43,062 nucleotides of DNA, taken from assembly GCA_027452245.1 (NCBI GenBank), contig DAIDGW010000177.1, positions 1-43,062 of the forward strand, written 5' to 3'. Shown piece after piece: positions 34,049 to 42,074 of this stretch. Within the stretch, counting starts at the first letter, position 1. Each line of letters starts with the position of its first letter. The DNA comes from Acidobacteriaceae bacterium. Its GTDB lineage: Bacteria; Acidobacteriota; Terriglobia; Terriglobales; Acidobacteriaceae. The position numbers and the translations under genes are program-made. Under the pieces are notes generated by a model that was not told where the DNA came from, searched no databases, and saw nothing but the letters and a program-made list of their open reading frames with translations.

Positions 34049-34633
34049 ATGCGCCTTTTCGGCCCATCTGTAAAGCTTCGTCAAGGAATCACAGTCGCAG
34101 TCTTTACGTTCATTCTGGCCACCGCTGGGTTCACGCAGCAAGGCGCGCTGAGCCCCTACCAGGGCGAGCAGGACGGTATCGATGCCGGCGGCCGCTGGAC
34201 GGAATTTCAATCCGAAGACAAAATGACCGGCGCCAAGCGCGCCCGCTTCCAACTGATCGCGAACAACTACTTCCGCGAAGATCCGAACTTCAAGCCGCGC
34301 ATCAATCTGTTCTGCGAAAACGGCAAGTTCAAAATGGGCGATTTCAACCCGGGAGTCCGCCTTGCTCCTCCCAATCGCCCCGGCTTTTGGGGACAGCCTC
34401 AGATGGAAGTCATGGTTCGTATCGACGACTTCCATGCTCATCATGGCTGGAACTGGGTCCGCGGCCACTACCTTTCCATGGATAAAGGAACGGTCCGCGG
34501 TATGCTCCAGGCGCAAGTCTTCAACATCCAGGCGCGCACCCGCAGTGGGCCACAGATCGCCGAATTTTCCCCGGAAGGCCTCGACCTGCAAATGGTTAAA
34601 CGGGCGTGCGACTTGAAGCCGGAGAAGCCATAG
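34049..34633 (+). CDS. Secreted protein of unknown function
   Basis: A 194-aa protein with a signal peptide (LRQGITVAVFTFILATAGFT, to about residue 30). The mature region has RWTEFQSEDKMTGAKRARF, a segment I can describe but not assign, and a histidine-rich stretch DFHAHHGWNW. I chose the ATG at 34049, eight bases after GGAGG (34036-34040); another ATG at 34043 is in frame but only two bases from it. A strong terminator follows. I do not recognise the family. Confidence 0.7.
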   Translation: MRLFGPSVKLRQGITVAVFTFILATAGFTQQGALSPYQGEQDGIDAGGRWTEFQSEDKMTGAKRARFQLIANNYFREDPNFKPRINLFCENGKFKMGDFNPGVRLAPPNRPGFWGQPQMEVMVRIDDFHAHHGWNWVRGHYLSMDKGTVRGMLQAQVFNIQARTRSGPQIAEFSPEGLDLQMVKRACDLKPEKP

Positions 34634-34692
34634 CCACCTCCCCGTTTCAATTATCATTCCTGGCTGCACAGCAACGAAAAGCTTTCCCTGCA

Positions 34693-34722
34693 GAACCCCG
34701 TGTCCCGCACGGGGTTCTTTTT
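34693..34722 (+). terminator. Rho-independent terminator after the 34049-34633 gene
   Basis: GAACCCCGTG (34693-34702) and CACGGGGTTC (34708-34717) form a perfect 10-bp stem with a 5-base loop, followed by TTTTTCTTTC. Confidence 0.9.
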
Positions 34723-34822
34723 CTTTCCCGAAAAAGCGCAGCGACAAGGAGTCTGCTTTCCCAACCTGACCATTGCTCCTGACTCCTGCTTCCGTTAGCA
34801 TGTGCCCATCGGAATCTTCTCC

Positions 34823-35407
34823 ATGGACACCAACCTTCTCACCCAACTCGTCTTTCTTTTCTTCTTTGTCGGAGTATTTATCTACGCCATCATCCTCTAC
34901 AACGGACTGGTGCGCCTGCGCAACGAGAACGATCGCGCCTGGGCCAATATTGATGTCCTCCTGAAGCAACGGCACGACGAGATCCCCAATCTCGTCGAAG
35001 CGGTTAAGGGATACATGCAGCACGAGCAACAAACACTTATCGCCGTCACGGAAGCTCGCGCCGCTTCCATGAGCGCTGCCTCCATTCCAGAAAAGGCGCA
35101 GGCCGACCTGCTCATGACCGGTGCTCTTCACGGCCTCTTCGCCGTTGCGGAGAATTATCCCCAACTCAAGGCCAACGAGAATTTCCTCAAGTTGCAGAAT
35201 CGCATCACCGAACTCGAAGAACGTATCGCCGACCGCCGCGAATTTTTCAATGATGACGTCAACACCTACAACACTCGCATCGGACAGATCCCCGACGTCT
35301 TCGTCGCCAGCTTCATGCATCTCAAGCGCCGCGACATGTTCCAGGTCTCCGACGCCGACCGCAAGCTGATCGAAGTCAAATTCCAGGGCGCCGCTCAAGG
35401 ACGCTGA
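34823..35407 (+). CDS. lemA: LemA family protein
   Basis: A 194-aa protein. One N-terminal membrane helix (about 6-26) is followed by the LemA four-helix domain: YNGLVRLRNENDRAWANIDV, LLKQRHDEIPNLVEAVKGY, and IADRREFFNDDVNTYNTRIG near the end. LemA proteins have a short N-terminal tail, one transmembrane helix and a helical bundle; their role is unclear although widely conserved. I prefer the ATG at 34823 over a GTG at 34802. It stands alone after a terminator. Confidence 0.92.
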   Translation: MDTNLLTQLVFLFFFVGVFIYAIILYNGLVRLRNENDRAWANIDVLLKQRHDEIPNLVEAVKGYMQHEQQTLIAVTEARAASMSAASIPEKAQADLLMTGALHGLFAVAENYPQLKANENFLKLQNRITELEERIADRREFFNDDVNTYNTRIGQIPDVFVASFMHLKRRDMFQVSDADRKLIEVKFQGAAQGR

Positions 35408-35441
35408 ACCCCTTCTCCCTCCCGAGCCCATCGGTTGCCCC

Positions 35442-36305
35442 GTGTTAACCTCGTCAAGCGTGCTCGTTTCGTCTCCATTGGGATCCGCACAGTTCAGCAT
35501 CGCCGCCTTTCTTGCCTGGGGAACCAGCGACTTCCTCGGTGGCTTCGGCACTCGCCGCGCCAATGCTTTCCTGTTCACGACCATCGTGAACCTCGGCGGC
35601 CTGGCAATGGTCATTACGCTCGCCTTCTTGTCGCATGATCCTTTTCCCTCCCTCCGCAGCACAATCTGGGTCTTAGTAGGAGGAATCTGCGGTGGCGCCG
35701 CTCTCGCCGTTTTCTATTTCGCGCTGGCCTCAGGAAAAATGGGCCTGACTGCGCCAGTATCCGCGGTCCTGAGCGCCGCCATTCCAACCTTCTTTTCCAT
35801 CTTCACCGATGGATGGCCCGGCCGCCTGCGCATCGCTGGATTCTTCGTGGCCGCCGCAGGACTTTGGCTGATCACTCGCTCCGAAGATGGCCGCACTCCC
35901 GAGGGAATCGGGCTGGCCGTTCTCGCAGGCATCGGTTTCTCTGCGTTCTACTTGGGTGTCCGCGAAGCCGGACCCGCTCCCGCTCTCTGGGTTGCTACCC
36001 TGACCCGCGTTGGAGGCTTGCTTGCCACCGGAACTGTGGCACTTTCACAGCGTCGCTTTCATGAAATCACTTCCTCCGGCGTTCGCCTCGCCGCTATCAC
36101 CGGTTGTATCGATTCGCTCGGAACCATCCTCTTCGTTCATGCCAGCCAAGCTGGACGTCTCGACGAAGCCGTCGTTATCTCCTCGCTCTATCCGGCAGTC
36201 ACCGTCGTGCTGGCGCACTTGGTATTGAAAGAGCATTTCACCCGCTGGCGCCTCGCCGGGCTTCTCGCCGCGCTCGCGGCTGTTCCCATGATCGCCGCCG
36301 GATGA
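35442..36305 (+). CDS. EamA/DMT-family transporter
   Basis: A 287-aa protein with about ten hydrophobic helices in two repeated halves, the pattern of drug/metabolite transporters. Landmarks are FLAWGTSDFLGGFGTRRAN at the first helix and SSLYPAVTVVLAHLVLKEHF, the EamA-type motif near the last helices. Relatives export amino acids, sugars or drugs; the substrate is unpredictable. The start is GTG at 35442 without a clear ribosome binding site. The next gene, an ABC ATPase, begins about 30 bases later. Confidence 0.85.
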   Translation: MLTSSSVLVSSPLGSAQFSIAAFLAWGTSDFLGGFGTRRANAFLFTTIVNLGGLAMVITLAFLSHDPFPSLRSTIWVLVGGICGGAALAVFYFALASGKMGLTAPVSAVLSAAIPTFFSIFTDGWPGRLRIAGFFVAAAGLWLITRSEDGRTPEGIGLAVLAGIGFSAFYLGVREAGPAPALWVATLTRVGGLLATGTVALSQRRFHEITSSGVRLAAITGCIDSLGTILFVHASQAGRLDEAVVISSLYPAVTVVLAHLVLKEHFTRWRLAGLLAALAAVPMIAAG

Positions 36306-36332
36306 CGCCAGTTACTCTGGACCGCTTGTCTG

Positions 36333-37145
36333 TTGGGATATCATCACACCTTGGCTCTCATCGAAATCCGCAACCTGACCAAGATTTTTCCTGCCAACGA
36401 GTCGCTCTGGGGAAAATCTTCCGGTGAGATTCGCGCGGTCAGCGACGTCTCTCTCGACATTCAGCCGGGAGAAACTCTCGGCCTGGTCGGCGAGTCAGGT
36501 TCGGGCAAGAGTACCCTCGGCCGGCTCATTCTCCGCCTGATTGAACCGACTTCCGGAAGCATCTTCTTCCAAGGACGCGATCTGCTCGCCGCAAGCCATA
36601 CCGAACTCCGCCATATGCGGCGGGACCTGCAGATCATTTTTCAGGATCCATTCGCTTCCCTCGATCCCCGTTATCGTGTCGAAGACGTCATCGCTGAACC
36701 GCTTGTCATTCACGAACGACGCGCCTTGAACCGCACCTCGCGCCACAACCGCATCAGCGAACTCCTGCGCGCCGTCGGACTCGACGAATCCGCCATGCGC
36801 CGCTACCCGCATGAATTTTCCGGAGGCCAGCGCCAGCGCATCGGGATTGCCCGCGCACTCGCCCTGCGCCCGAAATTCATCGTCTGTGATGAACCCGTCT
36901 CTGCCCTCGACGTCAGTGTCGGGGCGCAGATCGTGAACTTGCTCGCGCAATTGCAACGCGACTTCCACCTGACCTATCTCTTCATTTCACACTCCATGCC
37001 GGTGGTCCGGTATCTCGCCAATCGCATTGCGGTCATGTATCGCGGCACCATCCTCGAAATCGGATCAACCGAGCAGATCACGACCCATCCCCAGAATCCC
37101 TACACGCAGAGTTTGCTCGAGGCCACCCCCATGATAGAAAGGTAA
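36333..37145 (+). CDS. Orphan oligopeptide/dipeptide ABC ATPase (DppF/OppF type)
   Basis: A 270-aa ATPase. Walker A is GESGSGKST, the signature is FSGGQRQRIGIARAL, Walker B is FIVCDEPVSALD, and the switch is FISHSM. The C-terminal PQNPYTQSLLEATP is diagnostic of OppF/DppF, which drives peptide import with its partner OppD/DppD. No permease, second ATPase or binding-protein gene lies nearby, so it is either a detached subunit or partners elsewhere. The start is TTG at 36333, or TTG at 36351 (removing six residues); neither has a strong ribosome binding site. Confidence 0.88.
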   Translation: MGYHHTLALIEIRNLTKIFPANESLWGKSSGEIRAVSDVSLDIQPGETLGLVGESGSGKSTLGRLILRLIEPTSGSIFFQGRDLLAASHTELRHMRRDLQIIFQDPFASLDPRYRVEDVIAEPLVIHERRALNRTSRHNRISELLRAVGLDESAMRRYPHEFSGGQRQRIGIARALALRPKFIVCDEPVSALDVSVGAQIVNLLAQLQRDFHLTYLFISHSMPVVRYLANRIAVMYRGTILEIGSTEQITTHPQNPYTQSLLEATPMIER

Positions 37146-37158
37146 CTGAGGAAAGAAT

Positions 37159-37911
37159 GTGTGTTGTGATTTTGCAACCAATTCTGCCCCTCATCACTCT
37201 TACTCGCGTTGGAACACTGTTGTGGCCACAAATTCGGCTGATTTCCCTCTCGCCAGCGTACGATCTCAAGGTTTCACCCGCGATCTCGTCGAACTTGTTT
37301 TCGGTTTTGTTCTCATCATGGCGGTCCTTTGGGTCCCCGAGCACATTCAAGTCGTTCTCGGCCCTCTCGCACTGGCCGCCACCCTGTCGATCGTACTGGC
37401 GCGATGCCATTCTCTGAATGATCTCGGTTTAGGTTGGAAAGGACTGCTTCGCTCCTCCTGGATTCTTCCTGCCGCAGTCGCTCTCGCCCTCGTCGGTGTG
37501 GGATCTGCGCGGGAAGCCGGCAGCCTGCATGAGCTCTCCCGCCCGAATCTCTCCCACGTTTATGGCTATATTCTCTGGACGCTCTATCAGCAGTTCCTTC
37601 TGCAGGACTACTTCATGCCTCGCCTGCTTCGGCTTCTACCCGGAGAGCAGGCGGCGATCGCGGTGACTGCCATACTATTCGCGGCCGCACACCTTCCTAA
37701 CCTGGTGCTCGTCTTCGCAACCGTCGTCTGGGGCGGGATCTCCTGCGCGCTCTTCCTGCGTTACCGCAATTTCTACATGCTTGGCATTGCCCAGGGAATT
37801 CTTGGCCTATGCCTGGCGGTCTGCGTCCCAAACGCATTCATCCACCACATGCGCGTCGGCCTTGGATTCTTGCACTACCATGCGATCCAGTCGGCGGCCC
37901 ATTTGCACTAG
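37159..37911 (+). CDS. CPBP/Abi-like membrane protein with altered active-site motifs
   Basis: A 250-aa membrane protein with about seven hydrophobic segments. It matches the CPBP (CAAX protease/Abi) pattern in outline: ILWTLYQQFLLQDYFMPRLL takes the place of motif 1, LFAAAHLPN motif 2 (His178), and GIAQGILGL motif 3. The catalytic Glu-Glu pair is Gln144-Gln145 and the third-motif histidine is Gln212, so proteolytic activity of the usual kind is doubtful. The start is uncertain: GTG at 37159 is used, but the first 35 residues are hydrophilic. It lies 13 bases after the DppF-type ATPase gene. Confidence 0.65.
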   Translation: MCCDFATNSAPHHSYSRWNTVVATNSADFPLASVRSQGFTRDLVELVFGFVLIMAVLWVPEHIQVVLGPLALAATLSIVLARCHSLNDLGLGWKGLLRSSWILPAAVALALVGVGSAREAGSLHELSRPNLSHVYGYILWTLYQQFLLQDYFMPRLLRLLPGEQAAIAVTAILFAAAHLPNLVLVFATVVWGGISCALFLRYRNFYMLGIAQGILGLCLAVCVPNAFIHHMRVGLGFLHYHAIQSAAHLH

Positions 37912-37938
37912 AAGCGGATATCGTTCATTGGAATCTGG

Positions 37939-37958
37939 AAAGGCTCGGCCGAGCCTTT
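37939..37958. terminator. Perfect 20-bp palindrome between convergent genes
   Basis: AAAGGCTCGGCCGAGCCTTT is self-complementary. It lies between the CPBP-like gene (+) and the haemoglobin gene (-), where a bidirectional terminator is expected, but the T-run is only the TTT inside the stem. Confidence 0.4.
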
Positions 37959-38013
37959 GAGCCCGCCAGGAATGTGGGCTGATCACATACACTTCGAAAC
38001 CACGATGTGGGGC

Positions 38014-38472
38014 CTATTTCTGGGGTCCGTCCCATGACCAGCGTGGGATCTTGAGTCCGTCAGGTACATCATTGGCCGACTCATGGTAGCGTGCCATCGT
38101 TGTCCTGGTCGCCCAGGCGAAATAGTCGTGCAACACTGTTCGCAGCGCACCGTCTTCGGCGAGTCCCACATCTACCAGAGCCTGGTCGAAGCAGACAATG
38201 GCGCGGCGATCCATTTCTTCATGCTCTCCGTTGCCACTGTGTATCTTGACGACGGTAGTCTCGTCGCCGCAAGAATCGGAATATATGCCGGGACCCCCGA
38301 GCGCCTCAGCCCAGTAAGCCGCGAGCCGCTCGACGTGTTGGGGATGGAAGCCGTGGCTGAACGCATGAGCGACTACTTCGTCCTTCATCACCCGCCGATG
38401 CCACGCTTCGGCAAGACGCGTCAAGCCGCCCATTCCCCCCGCCGCTTCAAAGACAGTTCTCATATCCTCCAT
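38014..38472 (-). CDS. Truncated haemoglobin (group II-like)
   Basis: A 152-aa globin. GGMGGLTRLAEAWHRRVMKD begins the short globin fold, HGFHPQHVERLAAYWAEALG is the conserved region after the CD segment, and candidate proximal histidines are His78 and His84. The later HDYFAWATRTTMARYHESAN and IPRWSWDG complete the pattern of group II truncated globins. These bind O2 or NO and aid nitrosative or oxidative stress defence. The residues contacting bound oxygen could not be fixed. It lies 44 bases downstream of a CPBP protease gene on the same strand. Confidence 0.82.
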   Translation of the reverse strand: MEDMRTVFEAAGGMGGLTRLAEAWHRRVMKDEVVAHAFSHGFHPQHVERLAAYWAEALGGPGIYSDSCGDETTVVKIHSGNGEHEEMDRRAIVCFDQALVDVGLAEDGALRTVLHDYFAWATRTTMARYHESANDVPDGLKIPRWSWDGPQK

Positions 38473-38516
38473 AATGACAACCGTCTCTTACATCGGCAAC
38501 ATCAGGCTCGCAGCGG

Positions 38517-39395
38517 TCAGAACCACCACGACCATAGCCAGTCCACGCATGCATGGGTGATTCCCGATGCCGGTACTCGCCGGTTTTCTCTCCACGCGCG
38601 CCCGTAGAAAATGCCTGCGATCGTCGCCAGGATCACGTAGCGCCAATTAAAGTGCGCCGACCGCTTATTAAAATGCGAAAGTCCAAAGATGACGGATGCG
38701 ATCACCAGCCCGGCTCTGCGCCCGACGCGCCGCTCCAGCAGGTTCTGCACCCATGCGCGGAAGAAAAGTTCTTCGGGGACGGCGGTGAAGAGAAAGATCC
38801 CGATCCAAGTCAGCACGCCTCTCAGAATTCCCGGCGTGTTTCCGTGAGGATGAATGAATCCCAGCAGCAATCCCAGCCCGATGACAATCGGCGCGAAATA
38901 AATCAGCTCGCGCAACCCGGTCTTGACGTCCCCTCCCTTGAGGTAAAAATTGAAACCCGTGCCCGTCAACTGGCGGACTGCCATAAATCCGTACAGGCCG
39001 ATATCCACTAGCAACAGCTCGTTGAGAGCGCGCAGGCCCACTGGCCACGCCGCTTCGAACCAGCGCAAGTCTACCGCCAGCCCCAATACCAGCAGCACGA
39101 ACGCATCCCGCCAATTCCCTCGCTGCTCCGGATCGTCGCTCGCCGCATGGCTCAAAAGCGCGGCCACGGCAATCGGCAGCCCCGCAAATAATGCGAACCA
39201 GTCCCAACTGAAAGTGTGATAGCCAACTGCTATGACGACGTATGGAACCACCAGAACAACCGGCGCAAATAGCCGCACTGGTATCGGCCAGCCCTGCACG
39301 CGCCTTGTGACTTGCTCTGATCCGAACGCGAAACTGATCGCCGGAATCATTTCCAGCGCAAATGCCGCGATCGCCGTGGCTGTGATGTTGTACAC
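38517..39395 (-). CDS. CPBP-family intramembrane protease
   Basis: A 292-aa membrane protein with about eight hydrophobic segments. The three CPBP motifs are present: PEELFFRAW (Glu208-Glu209, Arg213), FGLSHFN (His241) and ITHACVDWL (His281; the usual Asn is Asp285). The family cleaves prenylated or other membrane proteins, and in bacteria some members give immunity to bacteriocins. The substrate is unknown. It contrasts with the QQ-containing relative at 37159, on the opposite strand about 600 bases away. Confidence 0.88.
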   Translation of the reverse strand: MYNITATAIAAFALEMIPAISFAFGSEQVTRRVQGWPIPVRLFAPVVLVVPYVVIAVGYHTFSWDWFALFAGLPIAVAALLSHAASDDPEQRGNWRDAFVLLVLGLAVDLRWFEAAWPVGLRALNELLLVDIGLYGFMAVRQLTGTGFNFYLKGGDVKTGLRELIYFAPIVIGLGLLLGFIHPHGNTPGILRGVLTWIGIFLFTAVPEELFFRAWVQNLLERRVGRRAGLVIASVIFGLSHFNKRSAHFNWRYVILATIAGIFYGRAWRENRRVPASGITHACVDWLWSWWF

Positions 39396-39544
39396 CCTGC
39401 CATTCTATCGAAGCCCTTGAGTCTGACAGCGCGCCGCCTTCTGCCGCACGCCGAGGTCGGCCACCCCTTTGCCAAACCAATCCCCGCCTTGTTTCCCTTC
39501 CGCCGACACACTAAAATCCCCACGACCTCTTGGAGGAACCTTTT

Positions 39545-40309
39545 ATGTCCACCGCGCCCGTCGTCCCACCGTCTGTCGCTCCCGAACCTGCATCTGCGCC
39601 GCTCTCCGAAGGCGCCCGCTTGGTGAATACGTTCTTCGCGCCCTCGAAGACTTTCGCCGACCTGCGCCGCAGCGCCGCCTGGTGGGCTCCTTTCCTGCTG
39701 ATTGTCCTGACCTCGGCTCTGTTCTCTTTTGCGGTTGGCAGTAAGGTTGGCTTCCGCAAAGCCGCGGAGAACGTCATGCAATCGCGCCCGAAGCAATGGG
39801 ACCGCATTCAGCAGCTGCCTGAGGACCGGCAGGAAAGAACGATGAACATGGTCGAGAAACAGACGATGTACGGAAGCTATGCCTTTCCTGTCATCGATCT
39901 CGTCATGCTCCTGATCATTGCGGGAATCTTACTGGCTACCTTCAAAGTTGCCGCCGATGCCAACGTCTCCTACAAAGTAGCGCTCGCGATTGTGATGTAT
40001 GCGAGCCTCCCCGGAATTCTGAAGTTCCTCCTTGCCACAGTGACACTTTTCATGGGCATTGCTCCTGATTCCTTCAACCTCCAGAATCCCATCGCCACAA
40101 ACCTCGGGGTGTTGTTCACCGCCGCTGACCACCCCGCTCTTTACACCTTGGGATCGATGATCGACATCTTCATGTTCTGGACGCTCGCCCTTACCGCCAT
40201 CGGATTTACTTGCGTCAGCAAGGCCAAAAAAGGCACTGCCTTCGCCATTGTTTTCGGATGGTACGCTGTATTTGCGATACTGATGACCGGACTCGCGTCA
40301 CTTGGCTAG
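39545..40309 (+). CDS. Yip1-family membrane protein
   Basis: A 254-aa protein with a Pro/Ala-rich cytoplasmic N-terminus (1-25) and five hydrophobic segments. FFAPSKTFADLRRSAAWWAPFLL marks the entry to the Yip1 domain, and the later segments carry SYKVALAIVMYASLPGILKF. The ATG at 39545 follows GGAGG (39532-39536); the frame at 39530 merely includes that ribosome binding site. Bacterial members have no settled role. A DinB-like gene follows. Confidence 0.8.
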   Translation: MSTAPVVPPSVAPEPASAPLSEGARLVNTFFAPSKTFADLRRSAAWWAPFLLIVLTSALFSFAVGSKVGFRKAAENVMQSRPKQWDRIQQLPEDRQERTMNMVEKQTMYGSYAFPVIDLVMLLIIAGILLATFKVAADANVSYKVALAIVMYASLPGILKFLLATVTLFMGIAPDSFNLQNPIATNLGVLFTAADHPALYTLGSMIDIFMFWTLALTAIGFTCVSKAKKGTAFAIVFGWYAVFAILMTGLASLG

Positions 40310-40386
40310 TCCCTGATGCAGATCGTACTGCGCTTGAACCGCGTGAACACGTCAAGGCTTTGAGAACAGATCTCGTGAGGAAAAAT

Positions 40387-40905
40387 ATGAAACACGTCTT
40401 TGCAGCGCTGCTGCTTTTCGCCGTTACCGGGGCTGTAGCCCAGGAAAAGAATCCCGTTACATCGGTGGTCAAAGAAATTCTGCCCCACCAGCAGAAGAAT
40501 CTGGTCGCCGCTGCCGAAGAAATGCCCGCTGATAAGTATGCCTATAAGCCGACCGAGCAGCAGATGACCTTCGGCCATCTCGTCCTGCACATCATCGGAG
40601 CCAATAATCACCTGTGCTCCACTATTGGAGGCGTTCCGGCCCCCAGTTCCCCGGGCCTGAAGGAAACGGACGAGAAAGATAAGCTGGTTTCTGCCTTGAA
40701 GGCCAGCTTCGACTTTTGTAACACGGCTCTGGCGAAAGTGGACGATTCCAAACTGTCAGATCAGGTGGAACTCTTCGGAGGCCGCAAAGGCCCTCGCGCC
40801 TTTGCGCTGATCGCCCTCACCAATGATTGGGCCGATCACTATAGCGCCGCCGCCATGTATCTGCGCCTGAATGGAATGCTGCCCCCCACAGCGCAGAAAA
40901 AGTAG
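40387..40905 (+). CDS. Secreted DinB-like helical protein
   Basis: A 172-aa protein. A signal peptide (1-19, ending AVAQ) is followed by a DinB/YfiT-like four-helix fold: KEILPHQQKNLVAAAEEMPA, MTFGHLVLHIIGANNHLC and ALIALTNDWADHYSAAAMYL. The three histidines His45-equivalent (HQQ), HIIGANNH and ADHYS could form the metal site typical of the family. The reading frame is open to 40210, but the ATG at 40387, with AGGAA upstream, gives a clean signal peptide. Function unknown. Confidence 0.82.
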   Translation: MKHVFAALLLFAVTGAVAQEKNPVTSVVKEILPHQQKNLVAAAEEMPADKYAYKPTEQQMTFGHLVLHIIGANNHLCSTIGGVPAPSSPGLKETDEKDKLVSALKASFDFCNTALAKVDDSKLSDQVELFGGRKGPRAFALIALTNDWADHYSAAAMYLRLNGMLPPTAQKK

Positions 40906-40937
40906 ATTGTCTGGGAATGAATGCGGATCGGAAAGAA

Positions 40938-41972
40938 CTACTTGAGTTGCACCAGTTCGTCGTGACTGGCTGGGGCCGCAACTGTCGGCAGTTGCGGTGC
41001 CCGCCAGTTGTCGAAAATCGACACCTGGTGCACGCATGAAACCGTGCAGTGCGGCGCACATCCCTTTTCGGTCAGGAACTCGCGGCGAACGTCATCCCTT
41101 GTATAGCTCTCAAGTGGGACGGCCGGATATCCACGTTGCTGTGAGCAATAGTGTACTAATCCATCTTCACAGATGTAGAGATACCGCGCGCCGGCGCGGC
41201 AGCGCCACTTGTTCGGTTTGCCTTCCGCAATGTTGTCCTGAAATCCGTTGATGCGCGTGAAGCTGCTCTTTTCGAGCGACTTCATCTCGTGATAGATCCG
41301 CCGCTCTTCCTCGTTCAGCGGCTTCAACTGGCCGCTGCCGTCGTGGATGATCCCGATCGTCGAACTGAAACCCAGTTCGATGGCGCGCTTGCCGATCGTC
41401 AGCGCATCCTGCGGGTTCTTGACCCCGCCGCCCACCACTGAGTTGATGTTCACGTGAAAATCCGCGTGCTCCGCCAGATTTTGCAGCTTCTTGTCGAGAA
41501 CTTTCAGGCTCTTCTTCGAAACGTCGTCAGGATTGACGTTATCAATGGAGATCTGCAACCATTCCAGTCCGGCGCGGTTCAGGCGCTTGATGCGGTCCGG
41601 CACCAGGAAGTAGCCGTTGGTGATCAGCCCCGCAACCGTGCCGTTGGCACGAATGCGCCGGATAATCTCATCGAGTTCGGGATGCAGCAGCGGTTCGCCG
41701 CCCGAGATGGTGATAACCGACGTGCCCAACGCAGCGAGTTTGTCCACGCGCCGGAACATCTCGCTGGTGGGCACGGGGTTGGAGACATCGTCGAATTCGT
41801 TGCAGTAAGTACAGGCAAGGTTGCAACGCCGCATCGGAATGATGTGTGCCAGCAGCGGATGATCGGTCGAAGCCAGAGCGTGCGTCGCCATCCGGGCTCC
41901 GCGCAGGTTGCGGTGCACGGCCTTAAAACCGCGGCGTAATCTGGTCCCAAAACTTGGCATGCTCTCGATCAA
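40938..41972 (-). CDS. Radical SAM protein with SPASM-like C-terminal cysteines
   Basis: A 344-aa enzyme. The [4Fe-4S] motif is CNLACTYC (Cys50, 54, 57), and [13 protein letters not shown] (89-100) is the SAM-binding GGE region. The C-terminal third holds further cysteines ([25 protein letters not shown], then [12 protein letters not shown]) typical of SPASM or twitch-domain proteins with auxiliary iron-sulphur clusters. These often modify peptides or are involved in cofactor formation. No small precursor peptide is visible next to it. The start may be ATG 41972 or ATG 41960. An MBL-fold hydrolase gene lies upstream on the same strand, 102 bases away. Confidence 0.88.
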   Translation of the reverse strand: MIESMPSFGTRLRRGFKAVHRNLRGARMATHALASTDHPLLAHIIPMRRCNLACTYCNEFDDVSNPVPTSEMFRRVDKLAALGTSVITISGGEPLLHPELDEIIRRIRANGTVAGLITNGYFLVPDRIKRLNRAGLEWLQISIDNVNPDDVSKKSLKVLDKKLQNLAEHADFHVNINSVVGGGVKNPQDALTIGKRAIELGFSSTIGIIHDGSGQLKPLNEEERRIYHEMKSLEKSSFTRINGFQDNIAEGKPNKWRCRAGARYLYICEDGLVHYCSQQRGYPAVPLESYTRDDVRREFLTEKGCAPHCTVSCVHQVSIFDNWRAPQLPTVAAPASHDELVQLK

Positions 41973-42017
41973 TATCCAATATTGATTACAACATAACCCG
42001 GGCGGTCCGCGGATCCG

Positions 42018-42054
42018 GCACGCAGCGTGCGGTCGTAATGCCGCTCTGAGCGGC
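42018..42054. other. Two adjacent hairpins between the radical SAM and MBL genes
   Basis: GCACGC-A-GCGTGC (42018-42030) and GCCGCT-CTG-AGCGGC (42040-42054) form perfect 6-bp stems in the 102-base gap. Neither is followed by a T-run on the minus strand. Confidence 0.35.
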
Positions 42055-42074
42055 GATTCGATGCACCGGAACGA

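Noticed and set aside
34031-35662. A 543-codon open frame on the minus strand
   Set aside because: It lies antisense to two convincing genes (a secreted protein and LemA) and across a strong terminator; it has no recognisable domain and is explained by GC-rich third codon positions.
38668-39480. A 270-codon minus-strand frame
   Set aside because: Out-of-frame shadow of the CPBP protease, with an Arg/Gly-rich composition.
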